The notes beneath the pieces are model-generated. The model was given only the letters and a program-made list of their open reading frames with translations. It was not told where the DNA came from and did no database searches. From Mycolicibacterium bacteremicum (GTDB lineage Bacteria > Actinomycetota > Actinomycetes > Mycobacteriales > Mycobacteriaceae), in the NCBI RefSeq assembly GCF_943913955.1, contig NZ_CALUAE010000002.1, positions 90,210 to 154,209 on the forward strand: a stretch of DNA of 64,000 nucleotides. Reading direction: 5' to 3'. Position 1 is the stretch's first letter. Each line of letters begins with the position of its first letter. Positions 1-8,634 of the stretch are shown in pieces. Both the position numbers and the translations under genes were made by a program.

Positions 1-854
<854 letters not shown>

Positions 855-876
855 TCGGCCGCGGGGCCGGCGCGCG

Positions 877-1083
877 TCAGCGGCGCCAGTCGTCCTCGTC
901 GGCGTAGCGATCGGCGGGTCCACCGAAATCATCGGCGCCGCCGCTGAAGTCGTCGGAGCTGCCGTTGCTGTGACCGCTGTTGGACAGTTCGCGCTGAAGC
1001 CGCTCGAAATCAGTCTCTGGCGTGTTGTATTTCAGGTCTCGAGCAACCTTGGTCTGCTTTGCCTTAGCCCGGCCGCGGCCCAT
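877..1083 (-). CDS. DUF3073 small conserved actinobacterial protein
   Basis: This 68-residue protein starts MGRGRAKAKQTKVARDLKYN, the typical start of the DUF3073 family found next to purM in mycobacteria. The N-terminal third is basic and the C-terminal half is rich in Gly, Ser and Asp (SSDDFSGGADDFGG), so it is probably mostly disordered. Function is unknown. It converges on purM with a 22-bp gap. A stretch of about 130 bp between its start and ygfZ holds no other gene that I can see. Confidence 0.88.
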   Translation of the reverse strand: MGRGRAKAKQTKVARDLKYNTPETDFERLQRELSNSGHSNGSSDDFSGGADDFGGPADRYADEDDWRR

Positions 1084-1213
1084 AGGGGACCCCCTCGCGC
1101 AATAACGGAGCGGCCCAACCTGCAGGCGGCTCCGATCTGAGTGTGTTTATTGTCCTGCCGATACTTTACCGTGCCGCGGGGCGGACCGCTGGTAGGCCCT
1201 ACCTGGCGCGGTT

Positions 1214-2284
1214 TCAGCGCCCGCTGCGCAGCTTCTCGACCGCCAGCCTGCCCGCCCCGACATGCTCGGTGTCGGGCACGGAGTCGGCCTCGATGGCCGC
1301 GGCCACCGCGATCTGGCCGCCGGTGACCAGCGGTGTGTCGGTGGGGATGCCCCGCTTCACCAGGGCCAGGGCGATGGGGCCGTCGTCGACGTGGTCGACC
1401 ACCGTGCCGAGTCGGCCCACGGCGCGGCCGCCGGCCAGCAGCGGATCCCCGGTGATGGGCCGCTCGGTGGAGCCGTCCAGCTGCACCAGCACCAGCATGC
1501 GGGGCGGTTTACCCAGGTTGTGCACCCGGGCGACGGTCTCCTGCCCGCGGTAGCAGCCCTTGTCCAGGTGCACCGCGCCCAGGCCGGGCCCGCCGATCCA
1601 GCCGACCTCGTGCGGGATGGTGCGCTCGTCGGTGTCCACACCCAACCGCGGGCGCAGCGCGCTCACCCGGTGCGCCTCGTAGGTCCACACCCCGGCCGAT
1701 TGCACGCCCACCCCGTGCAGGCGGGCCAGCCAGTCCGCCGCGCTCGCCCGCGGGACCACCAGGTCGTACTCGTCGGCGAACACCGTCCGCAGGAAGCCGC
1801 CGTCGGGCAGGGCCACCGCGGTCCACGGCGCGGTGGGTACGACCAGGCCCAGATCGGCCAGCGCCTTCGGCGCGGCCGGCCCCAGTAGCGACAGCACCGC
1901 CAGGTCGGCGGGCTCGACCACCACGTCGGCCCAGAACACCATCTTGCGCAGGAACGCCGTCAGCGGTTCGCCGCGCCAGGGCTCGGTGTCCAGCACGGTG
2001 ACCCCGTCGAGCTGGGTCTGCAGCCAGTGATCTTCCACACGCCCCTGGCCGTCCAGGCTCAGATTCTCGGCCACCGCGCCGTCGGGTAGCTCGCTGACGT
2101 GCTGGCTGGAGATGGTGTGCAGCCAGCTCTTGCGGTCGCCTCCGGTCAGCGTCAGGGTGGCCCGGTGCGAGCGGTCCACCACCACTGCCGCGGTGGCTGC
2201 GGTGCGTTGCTCGCCGAGCGGATCGCCGTAGTGCCAGATCGCGCCGGCGTCCGGACCTGACTCGGGAGCGGGAACAGCAGACAT
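1214..2284 (-). CDS. ygfZ: YgfZ/GcvT-like folate-binding protein
   Basis: This is a 356-residue relative of the glycine-cleavage T protein. YgfZ proteins bind tetrahydrofolate and help maintain some Fe-S enzymes. The hallmark YgfZ signature KGCYRGQE lies at residues 242-249, with its conserved Cys present, and the length fits the family. The ATG at 2284 gives MSAVPAPESGPDAG. The gene is divergent from pabC with only a 32-bp gap, so the two promoters must overlap. This pairing of ygfZ and an aminodeoxychorismate lyase (both folate related) is the standard mycobacterial arrangement. Confidence 0.9.
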   Translation of the reverse strand: MSAVPAPESGPDAGAIWHYGDPLGEQRTAATAAVVVDRSHRATLTLTGGDRKSWLHTISSQHVSELPDGAVAENLSLDGQGRVEDHWLQTQLDGVTVLDTEPWRGEPLTAFLRKMVFWADVVVEPADLAVLSLLGPAAPKALADLGLVVPTAPWTAVALPDGGFLRTVFADEYDLVVPRASAADWLARLHGVGVQSAGVWTYEAHRVSALRPRLGVDTDERTIPHEVGWIGGPGLGAVHLDKGCYRGQETVARVHNLGKPPRMLVLVQLDGSTERPITGDPLLAGGRAVGRLGTVVDHVDDGPIALALVKRGIPTDTPLVTGGQIAVAAAIEADSVPDTEHVGAGRLAVEKLRSGR

Positions 2285-2316
2285 GCAGCCATGCTACGGC
2301 CGCTACGCTTCCCCGG

Positions 2317-3114
2317 ATGGCCCCCCGATCCGCCGATGTGGTGGTGACCCTGGACGGCACCGTGCGGGCGCCCGAGGACCCGCTGGTGTGCCCGGTCGAT
2401 CCCATGCTGACCCGCGGTGCCGGGGTGTTCGAGACCATGCTCGTACGGGCCGGGGCGCCCTGCCTGCTCGACGATCACCTGGACCGGCTGGCCGCATCGT
2501 CGGCGGCGGTCGGGCTGCCCGTGCCCGACCCCGCCCGATGGCGGGCGGCCGTGGCCGCAGCGGTGGCGCGCTGGGCCGGCGACGGCGTGCTGCGGCTGGT
2601 GCACGGGCCGCGGACATCGTTCGTGACGGTCGCGGATCTGCCGGAGCGTGCCCTGCGCGCGCGGCGCGACGGGGTGGCGGCGATCACCCTCGATCCCGGT
2701 CCACGCGGCCCGCTCACACGGGCGAAATCACTGTCCTATGCCGCGAACTCGGCGGCGCTGCGGGAGGCGCAACGCCGCGGCGCGGACGATGTCATCTACG
2801 TCGACGCGGCGGGTGCGGTGCTGGAGGGGCCCCGCTCATCGGTCGTGATCGCTATGGGCGAAACCCTGGTGAGTCCGCCCCCGGCGGTGCTACCGATCCT
2901 GCCGGGGACCACCGTCGCTGCCGTGTTCGCAGCGGCCGCCGACTGCGTCTACCGGCCGCTGCGCGTCACGGATCTTATTGCCGCTCAGGGGGTTTGGTTG
3001 GTTTCCGCGGTGACGCTGGCTGCCCGGGTGCACACACTCGACGGCGTCGCGCTGGCCGACGCGCCGCGCGCAACCGAGATGATCCGGCTCATCGATACCG
3101 CCATCGCCCGCTAA
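2317..3114 (+). CDS. pabC: Class IV aminotransferase, likely 4-amino-4-deoxychorismate lyase
   Basis: This 265-residue PLP enzyme has the fold-type IV layout. DPMLTRGAGVFETMLV is near the N-terminus, then LLDDHLDRL, and a likely PLP lysine at residue 137 in RAKSLSYAAN. In the folate route PabC converts aminodeoxychorismate to p-aminobenzoate and pyruvate. Branched-chain or D-amino-acid aminotransferases share the fold, so the substrate is inferred from the neighbouring folate-binding ygfZ and the mycobacterial gene order. It ends just before a highly structured intergenic stretch. Confidence 0.85.
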   Translation: MAPRSADVVVTLDGTVRAPEDPLVCPVDPMLTRGAGVFETMLVRAGAPCLLDDHLDRLAASSAAVGLPVPDPARWRAAVAAAVARWAGDGVLRLVHGPRTSFVTVADLPERALRARRDGVAAITLDPGPRGPLTRAKSLSYAANSAALREAQRRGADDVIYVDAAGAVLEGPRSSVVIAMGETLVSPPPAVLPILPGTTVAAVFAAAADCVYRPLRVTDLIAAQGVWLVSAVTLAARVHTLDGVALADAPRATEMIRLIDTAIAR

Positions 3115-3374
3115 ATCGGTTGTCGGACCCCGGTTTCGGGAGTACGGTCGGCCGTACACAAGAAGGGAGGTGGTCCGAGAAATTGATAGACATACGGACA
3201 AGTGAGGTGGCTGCTAGCTAGCAGCACCAGGAGTGTGACGAGCTTCTTGGCTCTTCGCACACGCGTTTCGCGCAACCTGCGAGCGCTGGCGAATCCCAAG
3301 CAGCCACCCGGCCCCCGAGCCCTTGGTTGGTCCAACCAAGATCAAACGGCTCGGGGGCTGCTCCGTTTCCGGGG
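3115..3374. other. Structured intergenic region with possible short ORFs or a small RNA
   Basis: This 260-bp gap between convergent genes is unusually ordered. It has a purine-rich GGGAGG at 3165-3170, a 12-codon frame at 3170-3205 (VVREIDRHTDK) and a perfect 16-bp palindrome GCTGCTAGCTAGCAGC at 3210-3225. A GTG-started frame follows an AGGAG at about 3229 and begins with the residues TSFLALRTRVSRNLRALANP. A large hairpin closes the region (separate entry). The arrangement resembles a leader or small-RNA unit more than neutral spacer. I do not recognise it and assign no function. Confidence 0.4.
3311..3358. terminator. Large compound hairpin, probable bidirectional terminator
   Basis: An 11-bp perfect stem (GCCCCCGAGCC at 3311-3321 with its complement at 3348-3358) encloses a second 9-bp stem-loop (CTTGGTTGG, one-base loop, CCAACCAAG at 3322-3340). 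It sits between convergent genes and has no U-tract, as is common in mycobacteria. Confidence 0.6.
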
Positions 3375-3710
3375 TCAGCGAGCGGGCGGTTCCGGCGCCA
3401 GTGAGGCGCACGCCTGGTGTGCCTGAGCCCAGGTCTCCTGGTCGATTCCCGGCGGCGCGGGCGGTGCCTCACCCGCAGCATGCGGCGGCGGGCCCGACGG
3501 CGGCGGACCGGCCGGAGCGCCCTCGGGAGGCGGACCGTCTTGGCCGCCCTGTGGTGGTGCCGGGATGTCGTGTTCGGTCAGACAGGCGGAGAACGCGTCA
3601 CCGCCGGGCGAGGCGGCGACGGTCGTGCTCGACGAGCAGCCGACCAGACCGGCGGTCAGGGCGGTTGCGGTGACACCGAGGACGGCGATGCGCAGCGACA
3701 AGGGTTTCAT
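3375..3710 (-). CDS. Proline-rich secreted lipoprotein, function unknown
   Basis: This 111-residue protein has a hydrophobic N-terminal signal followed by a lipobox ending LVGC (Cys about residue 25), so it should be lipid-anchored on the outside of the membrane. After a short segment with a lone Cys (FSACLTEHDI) comes a Pro/Gly-rich stretch of about 45 residues, then a C-terminal segment with another Cys (HQACASL). The two extracytoplasmic Cys could form a disulfide. I recognise no domain. It is separated from the nitrobindin gene by about 60 bp on the same strand. Confidence 0.65.
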   Translation of the reverse strand: MKPLSLRIAVLGVTATALTAGLVGCSSSTTVAASPGGDAFSACLTEHDIPAPPQGGQDGPPPEGAPAGPPPSGPPPHAAGEAPPAPPGIDQETWAQAHQACASLAPEPPAR

Positions 3711-3773
3711 GCCCGCGACGCTACGAACGTGGCATGGGCAGCGCTTAGCAGCGACGTGGGCGCGCGCTGTGAG

Positions 3774-4442
3774 TCAGCCGATGAAGCGGGTGAGGCGCGC
3801 CGACAGATGCGGGACCAGCCCACCGTCGGCGTCGACGCGCTCCTCGACGTAGGCCAGATCGCCGCCCTCGACGATGCCGTACAGCCGCTTGGCGCCACCG
3901 ACGAGTTCACCGGACTTGCTGCGCGCCAGCGCGTCGGTGGCCAGCTCCCAGGACGCCTGGTTGAGCGGGCTGCCGTAGAAGAGTTCGATGAACCCCGACG
4001 AGTGGGCCAGCAGCAGTTCGATGGCCTGGGTCTCGTCGGGATCGGCCGGGTCGCTGACGAAGCGCCAGAAACCGGTCTCGCGCAGGCTGGGACCCAGATA
4101 GTCGCCGGTCTCCGACAGCCGCCACGACCGGGAATCCCAGGTCAGATAGTCATTGCCGTCATGGGAGACGATGATCTGCTGGCCGAAGCGGTAGTCGCCC
4201 TCGGCGTCGCGGCCCTCGCCCTCGCCGCGCCACACACCGACCAGCGGCAACAGCGCCAATAGTCGACCGTCGAGATCGGCGCCCTCGCGCAGATTCGCGG
4301 TGTCCGCGGGAATCGGGAGGTCGTCGAAGGCAGGGATGTTGCGGGCCGCGGTCACCTTGGCCCGTTCGGCCGCAGCCGCTACCGCCCGGTCGCCCGAGCC
4401 GGGCGCGACCGACTCGCCGTCCGAAGGCGTCGGGCCGCTCAC
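3774..4442 (-). CDS. Nitrobindin / FABP-like heme protein (peroxynitrite isomerase family)
   Basis: This 222-residue beta-barrel protein matches the mycobacterial nitrobindin family, which binds ferric heme and isomerises peroxynitrite. The family motif GVWRGEGEG lies near the start of the barrel, and a candidate axial His lies near the C-terminus (GGLVPHLSARLTRF). I chose the GTG at 4442 (VSGPTPSDG) because it overlaps the stop codon of the upstream small ORF by a few bases, which suggests translational coupling. A longer frame to 4487 exists but reads into that ORF. The N-terminal ~35 residues are probably flexible. Confidence 0.8.
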   Translation of the reverse strand: MSGPTPSDGESVAPGSGDRAVAAAAERAKVTAARNIPAFDDLPIPADTANLREGADLDGRLLALLPLVGVWRGEGEGRDAEGDYRFGQQIIVSHDGNDYLTWDSRSWRLSETGDYLGPSLRETGFWRFVSDPADPDETQAIELLLAHSSGFIELFYGSPLNQASWELATDALARSKSGELVGGAKRLYGIVEGGDLAYVEERVDADGGLVPHLSARLTRFIG

Positions 4443-4537
4443 CCCTCGTCGGTGACGAGCCGGTAGACGGCGTACAGCGCGAACCACGTGATGACGACGA
4501 CGGCCACCACGAGCAGAAATTCGAAGAACAGCACCAC
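4439..4537 (-). CDS. Small single-pass membrane protein, leaderless
   Basis: A 32-codon GTG frame encodes a peptide that is almost entirely hydrophobic (FFEFLLVVAVVVITWFALYA) followed by a short polar tail (RLVTDEG), consistent with one membrane helix. A TAGGAT -10 box at 4545-4550 lies exactly 7 nt upstream of the GTG, the usual geometry of leaderless mycobacterial mRNAs. The stop codon overlaps the nitrobindin start. It may serve as a membrane partner or simply couple translation. It is too short for standard gene finders. Confidence 0.6.
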   Translation of the reverse strand: MVLFFEFLLVVAVVVITWFALYAVYRLVTDEG

Positions 4538-4607
4538 GAGAATGATCCTAACCGCCGACGGTCACCGCGCTCGAGTCGAGGCCCGGGCGCGGTGACCACC
4601 GTGCTGC

Positions 4608-4910
4608 TCAGGCGACCTTGACGTCGACCTCGTGGATGCCGGCACCGGTCGGGCTGATGCTGGCGTCACCGTTGCCGGCGGGCGACAGCGCGCGCAGCGT
4701 CCAGCTGCCCGGCGCCGCGAAGAACCGGAAGTCACCGGTGGCCGACGCGACGACCTCGGCGGTGAACTCGTCCGAGCCGTCCAGCAGCCGTACGAAGGCG
4801 CCGCCCACGGCCTGGCCGGAACCGTCGACCACACGACCGGTGATGACGGTTTCCTTCTCCAGGTCGACGCCGGCGGGCAACGTCAGTCCTTGTTTCGGGG
4901 CAGAGCACAT
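4608..4910 (-). CDS. sseC: SseC-type DUF1416 protein
   Basis: This 100-residue protein has the recognisable SseC start MCSAPKQGLTLPAGVDLEKE and the carboxypeptidase-regulatory-like beta-sandwich segment (ITGRVVDGSGQAVGGAFVRL). In mycobacteria SseC is always encoded directly after the cysA-type thiosulfate sulfurtransferase, and here the gap is one base, so the two are co-translated. The role is unknown but must be linked to sulfur transfer. I chose the ATG at 4910, which gives the conserved MCS start, over a longer frame to 4937. Confidence 0.85.
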   Translation of the reverse strand: MCSAPKQGLTLPAGVDLEKETVITGRVVDGSGQAVGGAFVRLLDGSDEFTAEVVASATGDFRFFAAPGSWTLRALSPAGNGDASISPTGAGIHEVDVKVA

Positions 4911-4911
4911 A

Positions 4912-5745
4912 TCAACTTCCCAACTCGATCGGGGCACCCACCAGGGAGCCGTATTCCGTCCAACTACCGTCGTAGTTCTTGACGTTCTTGTGGCCGAGCA
5001 GCTCCTGCAGCACGAACCAGGTGTGCGAGGACCGCTCGCCGATGCGGCAGTAGGCGATGGTCAGCTTGTCGCCGTCCAGGCCCGCCTCGGCGTAGAGCTT
5101 GGCCAGGTCCTCATCCGACTTGAAGGTGCCGTCCTCGTTGGCCGCCTTGCTCCACGGCACGTTGATGGCGGTGGGGATGTGACCGGCGCGCTGGCTCTGC
5201 TCCTGCGGCAGATGCGCCGGGGCGAGGATCTTGCCGGAGAACTCGTCGGGGGAGCGCACGTCCACCAGGTTCTTCTCACCGATGGCGGCGATGACCTCGT
5301 CACGGAAGGCGCGGATATCGTTGTTGGGCGCCTTGGCCGAGTAGGTGGTGGCGGCGCGGTCTTTGACCTCGGTCACCAGGGGGCGGCCGTCGAGCTCCCA
5401 CTTCTTGCGTCCGCCGTCGAGCAGCTTGACGTTCTCGTGGCCGTACAGCTTGAAGTACCAGTAGGCGTAGGCGGCGAACCAGTTGTTGTTGCCGCCGTAG
5501 AGGATGACGGTGTCATCGTTGGCGATGCCCTTGTCCGACAGCAGCTTCGAGAACTGCTCCTGGTCGACGAAATCGCGCTTGACCTGATCCTGGAGCTCGG
5601 TCTTCCAGTCGATGCGGACGGCGCCGGCGATGTGCCCGCCCTCATAGGCGGAGGTGTCCTCGTCGACCTCGACGAACACCGTGTTCGGTGCGTCGAGATT
5701 GCTCTCGGCCCAGTCGGTGGAGACCAGGACGTCGGAGCGTGCCAT
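4912..5745 (-). CDS. cysA2: Thiosulfate sulfurtransferase (tandem rhodanese)
   Basis: This 277-residue two-domain rhodanese transfers sulfane sulfur from thiosulfate to acceptors such as cyanide or thiols. The N-terminal inactive rhodanese domain spans about 1-130. The C-terminal domain carries the active-site loop CRIGERSS with the catalytic Cys at 233. Start MARSDVLVSTDWAE matches the mycobacterial family. It lies between a DUF4395 membrane protein and sseC, and downstream of a polycysteine leader ORF, so expression is probably tuned to cysteine supply. Confidence 0.92.
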   Translation of the reverse strand: MARSDVLVSTDWAESNLDAPNTVFVEVDEDTSAYEGGHIAGAVRIDWKTELQDQVKRDFVDQEQFSKLLSDKGIANDDTVILYGGNNNWFAAYAYWYFKLYGHENVKLLDGGRKKWELDGRPLVTEVKDRAATTYSAKAPNNDIRAFRDEVIAAIGEKNLVDVRSPDEFSGKILAPAHLPQEQSQRAGHIPTAINVPWSKAANEDGTFKSDEDLAKLYAEAGLDGDKLTIAYCRIGERSSHTWFVLQELLGHKNVKNYDGSWTEYGSLVGAPIELGS

Positions 5746-5775
5746 GAAGTATTCCTTTCGGTTGAACTACGGGGG

Positions 5776-6228
5776 TCAAGCGGGAACGCGGCGGAACCGC
5801 GCGACGAGCGGGTAGATCTGGCAGCCCAGGCAGATGCCGAAGGCCGCGTTGAGAAACGCTGCGAACAGCGCGAAGGCGGTGGCCACCAGGCCGACCGCCG
5901 GTGCGCCCAGGGCGAAGCCCAGCGTCCCGACGAGTGCGAAGACGAATCCGACGAGCTGGGCGAACTTCAGTGGCGGGACCGGTTCGGTCTCGGTGGCCGG
6001 GCCCCGACGCGGGGCGATCAGCGCGGCGTAGACCCTGCCGTAGGGGTGGCGGCGCGTACCCAGGGTGGCGCCGACGGCGAACACCAGGGTCTGCAGCCCG
6101 AGGATGACCGCCGCGGCGGGGACGCTGAGCCCCGAGACGACGAGCGTGACGATCAGCACCGCGGTGGTGACCCAGGCGACGAACCGCGGACCGCGGACGT
6201 CCACCTGGTCGACCTGATCGATTGGCAT
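5776..6228 (-). CDS. DUF4395 integral membrane protein
   Basis: This 150-residue protein has about four hydrophobic helices (for example VAWVTTAVLIVTLVVSGLSV and LVGFVFALVGTLGFALGAP). Near the C-terminus is a CLGCQIY motif, the conserved CxxC of DUF4395, a family tied to rhodanese and thioredoxin genes. I chose the ATG at 6228 because AGGAG lies at 6236-6240, a good ribosome site. A longer frame to 6273 lacks one. It is the first full gene of the DUF4395-cysA2-sseC operon and may handle sulfur or disulfides at the membrane. That role is inferred from neighbours. Confidence 0.8.
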   Translation of the reverse strand: MPIDQVDQVDVRGPRFVAWVTTAVLIVTLVVSGLSVPAAAVILGLQTLVFAVGATLGTRRHPYGRVYAALIAPRRGPATETEPVPPLKFAQLVGFVFALVGTLGFALGAPAVGLVATAFALFAAFLNAAFGICLGCQIYPLVARFRRVPA

Positions 6229-6319
6229 GTGCGTGCTCCTGTTGCTTGGCTGGACCGGATTGGGGCAGGCCACGAGGGCGCCTCCGAGAGCATGCGCACC
6301 AGAAAACGGGTGCGGCTAC

Positions 6320-6412
6320 TCAGCAGCTACGACAACAACAGCAACAACCCGCGGTGCGGCACAGATCGACTGTGCGGCGTTTCGTGAGCAGCAGCTCAAG
6401 ACGGGCGGTCAC
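6320..6412 (-). CDS. Leaderless polycysteine leader peptide (cysteine-responsive attenuator)
   Basis: A 30-codon frame begins with GTG at 6412 (GTG ACC GCC CGT CTT) and encodes a short peptide ending AGCCCCCRSC, with five Cys codons in a row. It lies between thiX and the DUF4395-cysA2-sseC operon on the same strand. Published work in Mycobacterium smegmatis describes leaderless polycysteine ORFs upstream of such sulfur operons. There, stalling at Cys codons when cysteine is scarce raises expression of the genes downstream. Position, leaderless promoter geometry and Cys run all fit that class. I did not map the attenuator hairpins. Confidence 0.82.
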   Translation of the reverse strand: MTARLELLLTKRRTVDLCRTAGCCCCCRSC

Positions 6413-6419
6413 GTCGGAC

Positions 6420-6425
6420 ACAATA
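6420..6425 (-). promoter_or_regulatory. -10 box of the polycysteine leader
   Basis: On the minus strand this hexamer reads TATTGT and ends 7 nt before the GTG at 6412, so transcription should begin at the G of the start codon (leaderless). Confidence 0.6.
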
Positions 6426-6441
6426 CCCGCACCCACCGCCG

Positions 6442-6864
6442 TCAGGCCAATAGAGGTTCCAGGGCCGAGCGCAGGTCAGCGGCCTTGGGGACCCCGGTGG
6501 TGCGGTAGCGCGGATGCCCGTCGGCGTCGAAGATCAGCGTCGTCGGCAGGCTCAGCACCGAAAGTCGCCGCGCCGCCTCGGGATTCTGGTCCATGTCGAT
6601 CTCCACGTGCGCGACCGCGGGAAGATCGGCGACGACCTGATCGACGACCCGGCGGACCGCCGCGCAGGGACCGCACCAGGTGGCGGTGAAATGCAGGATG
6701 GTCGGTCCGTCGGTGGACAGGCCGAGGTCGCTGGTGTCGACGTTGGCGGCCTCGTCGGCCGCCCGCAGCATCCCCGAGCGCAACGAGATCAACTTGCCGA
6801 CGATGTAGCCGAGGCCGAGCACGGCGATCACCACCACGATCACGATCGTCATCGAAGTGTTCAT
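6442..6864 (-). CDS. thiX: Membrane-anchored thioredoxin-like protein
   Basis: This 140-residue protein has one N-terminal membrane helix (about residues 4-24) and a thioredoxin domain with the redox motif WCGPC at 63-67 preceded by LHFTAT. A conserved cis-Pro region appears as SLPTTLIFD. It should act as a thiol-disulfide protein at the membrane. It overlaps the lmeA stop by 4 bases (ATGA) and is followed by the polycysteine leader of the sulfur operon. The symbol follows mycobacterial usage (ThiX) and does not imply a proven thiamine role. Confidence 0.88.
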   Translation of the reverse strand: MNTSMTIVIVVVIAVLGLGYIVGKLISLRSGMLRAADEAANVDTSDLGLSTDGPTILHFTATWCGPCAAVRRVVDQVVADLPAVAHVEIDMDQNPEAARRLSVLSLPTTLIFDADGHPRYRTTGVPKAADLRSALEPLLA

Positions 6865-7652
6865 GACTGTCTGAACCCGTCCAGGCTGATGGTTAGTCCG
6901 TCGGCGATGCCCTCGATGATGAGGTCCGAGCCGCGGGCGCCCGCGGTGGTGGGCCGCAGTCCGAACGGTAGCCGCTGGCCCGGGATACGCCCGGCGAACG
7001 CCTCGAGCACGGCGGCGGTGTCGTCCTCGGCCACCGGCACATCGGCGGTGCCCGGTCCGGTCAGCACGCCGGTGGGCGTCATCACCAGCGTGGTGTCACC
7101 GGGGTCGGCCAGCGTCAGGTCCACGGCCACGCTGACACGCTCGTCGAAACCGTCGGGGGTGCCGGTGAAGACCAGATCCCGGCCGCTGGAAATGCCCGAC
7201 TCGGTCACCCCGGTGAAGCCGTCCTCGGTCTCCCGCGTCGGCGCCTCGACCAGCAGATCCTTCATGCCGATGTAGCGGCCGATGTGGGTGGAGTCCAGGA
7301 TGATGCGGCTTTCCACCTTGCCGACCGGCAGCACGGCCTGCGGGCCGATCAGCCAGCCCGATTCGGTCAGGTCGATCTGGTGCAGCGTCGCCTCCAGGGA
7401 CACCTTGCCCGTCACCGGGTGCTCGACGCCGGCGGCGCGGATCTCCAGCTCGTCGTAATGATGCGCGCGGGCCTGGGTGCTGAACGGGAATCCCAGGATG
7501 CTCACCCACGGGTCGAAGGACAGGTGGTTGGCCGTGCGCACGCTGCGGGCCAGTCGGTACTCCGCGTAGATGGCCGCCCCGAAGTCGGTGCCGACGGCGC
7601 CGACGACGACCGCGACGACGGTCGAGATGACACCGATCAGGAGCTTGCGCAC
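6861..7652 (-). CDS. lmeA: LmeA-type DUF2993 periplasmic protein
   Basis: This 263-residue DUF2993 protein has an N-terminal hydrophobic anchor (KLLIGVISTVVAVVVGAVG) and conserved segments IYAEYRLARSVRTAN and LEATLHQIDL. LmeA is a cell-envelope protein needed for normal mannan elongation of lipomannan in mycobacteria. I prefer the GTG at 7652 (VRKLLIGV), which sits just before the hydrophobic anchor. A start at 7670 adds six residues. It forms a tight pair with thiX (4-base overlap) and is divergent from glnR. Confidence 0.82.
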   Translation of the reverse strand: MRKLLIGVISTVVAVVVGAVGTDFGAAIYAEYRLARSVRTANHLSFDPWVSILGFPFSTQARAHHYDELEIRAAGVEHPVTGKVSLEATLHQIDLTESGWLIGPQAVLPVGKVESRIILDSTHIGRYIGMKDLLVEAPTRETEDGFTGVTESGISSGRDLVFTGTPDGFDERVSVAVDLTLADPGDTTLVMTPTGVLTGPGTADVPVAEDDTAAVLEAFAGRIPGQRLPFGLRPTTAGARGSDLIIEGIADGLTISLDGFRQS

Positions 7653-7836
7653 CCGATCATTCTGGCCCACCCGTGCCGCCGGCTCCGGGCACCCGTGCGT
7701 TCAGGTCTGCTAAGTGCCAGGTGGCACGGTATCGTTGGGCGATCGTCGGTCGTAACGGTTACATGTCCGGCATGAATCTCCGAAGTTGCCTCCGACACCG
7801 ATGTCCCGGGGACGATCCAGGACGCAGGAGGAACTT

Positions 7837-8634
7837 TTGGAACTGTTACTTCTGACAGTCGATCCGCATCCCGACACCGTGCTGCCGTCGTTGTCCCTGC
7901 TGGCGCACAACGTCCGGACCGCGCCCACCGAGGTGTCCTCCCTGCTGGAGGCCGGTAGCGCCGATGTGGCGATCGTGGATGCCCGCACCGATCTGGCGGC
8001 CGCCCGCGGCCTGTGCCGGCTGCTCGGCACCACCGGCACTTCGATCCCGGTGGTCGCCGTGGTCAACGAGGGCGGTCTGGTCGCGGTCAATGTGGAATGG
8101 GGTCTGGACGAGATCCTGCTGCCCGGCACCGGCCCGGCCGAGATCGATGCGCGGCTGCGCCTGCTGATCGGGCGCCGCGGCGGTGTGGCCGACCAGGAGA
8201 GCGTCGGCAAGGTCACCCTGGGTGAGCTGGTCATCGACGAGGGCACCTACACCGCCCGGCTGCGCGGCCGCCCGCTCGACCTCACCTACAAGGAGTTCGA
8301 GCTGCTCAAGTATCTGGCCCAGCACGCCGGCCGGGTGTTCACCCGGGCGCAGCTGCTGCAGGAGGTGTGGGGTTACGACTTCTTCGGCGGCACCCGCACC
8401 GTGGACGTCCACGTGCGACGGCTGCGCGCCAAGCTCGGACCCGAATACGAGGCGCTGATCGGCACCGTGCGCAATGTCGGCTACAAGGCGGTCCGGCCGG
8501 CCCGCGGTCGTGGTGCTCCCGCACCGAGCGCCGACGAACTCGACGAGGAGTTCGACGGCGAGCTCGACGGTGATCTCGGGGAATCTGAATTCGGTTCGGC
8601 GGCAAACTCACTCGGCCCGTTGCGCGGCCAGTGA
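7837..8634 (+). CDS. glnR: GlnR, OmpR-type nitrogen response regulator
   Basis: This 265-residue regulator of nitrogen assimilation genes has an N-terminal receiver-like domain (residues ~1-110) and a C-terminal OmpR winged helix containing GVRNVGYKAV-type and RTVDVHVRRLRAKLG motifs. I chose TTG at 7837 because a strong AGGAGG lies just upstream and the protein then starts like mycobacterial GlnR (LELLLLTVDPHPDTVLPSLS). A longer frame to 7786 would swallow that ribosome site. The tail is acidic. Its stop overlaps the mshD start by 4 bases. Confidence 0.92.
   Translation: MELLLLTVDPHPDTVLPSLSLLAHNVRTAPTEVSSLLEAGSADVAIVDARTDLAAARGLCRLLGTTGTSIPVVAVVNEGGLVAVNVEWGLDEILLPGTGPAEIDARLRLLIGRRGGVADQESVGKVTLGELVIDEGTYTARLRGRPLDLTYKEFELLKYLAQHAGRVFTRAQLLQEVWGYDFFGGTRTVDVHVRRLRAKLGPEYEALIGTVRNVGYKAVRPARGRGAPAPSADELDEEFDGELDGDLGESEFGSAANSLGPLRGQ

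Noticed and set aside
4618..6387. 589-codon open frame on the plus strand
   Set aside because: It is antisense to sseC, cysA2 and DUF4395, all well supported on the minus strand.
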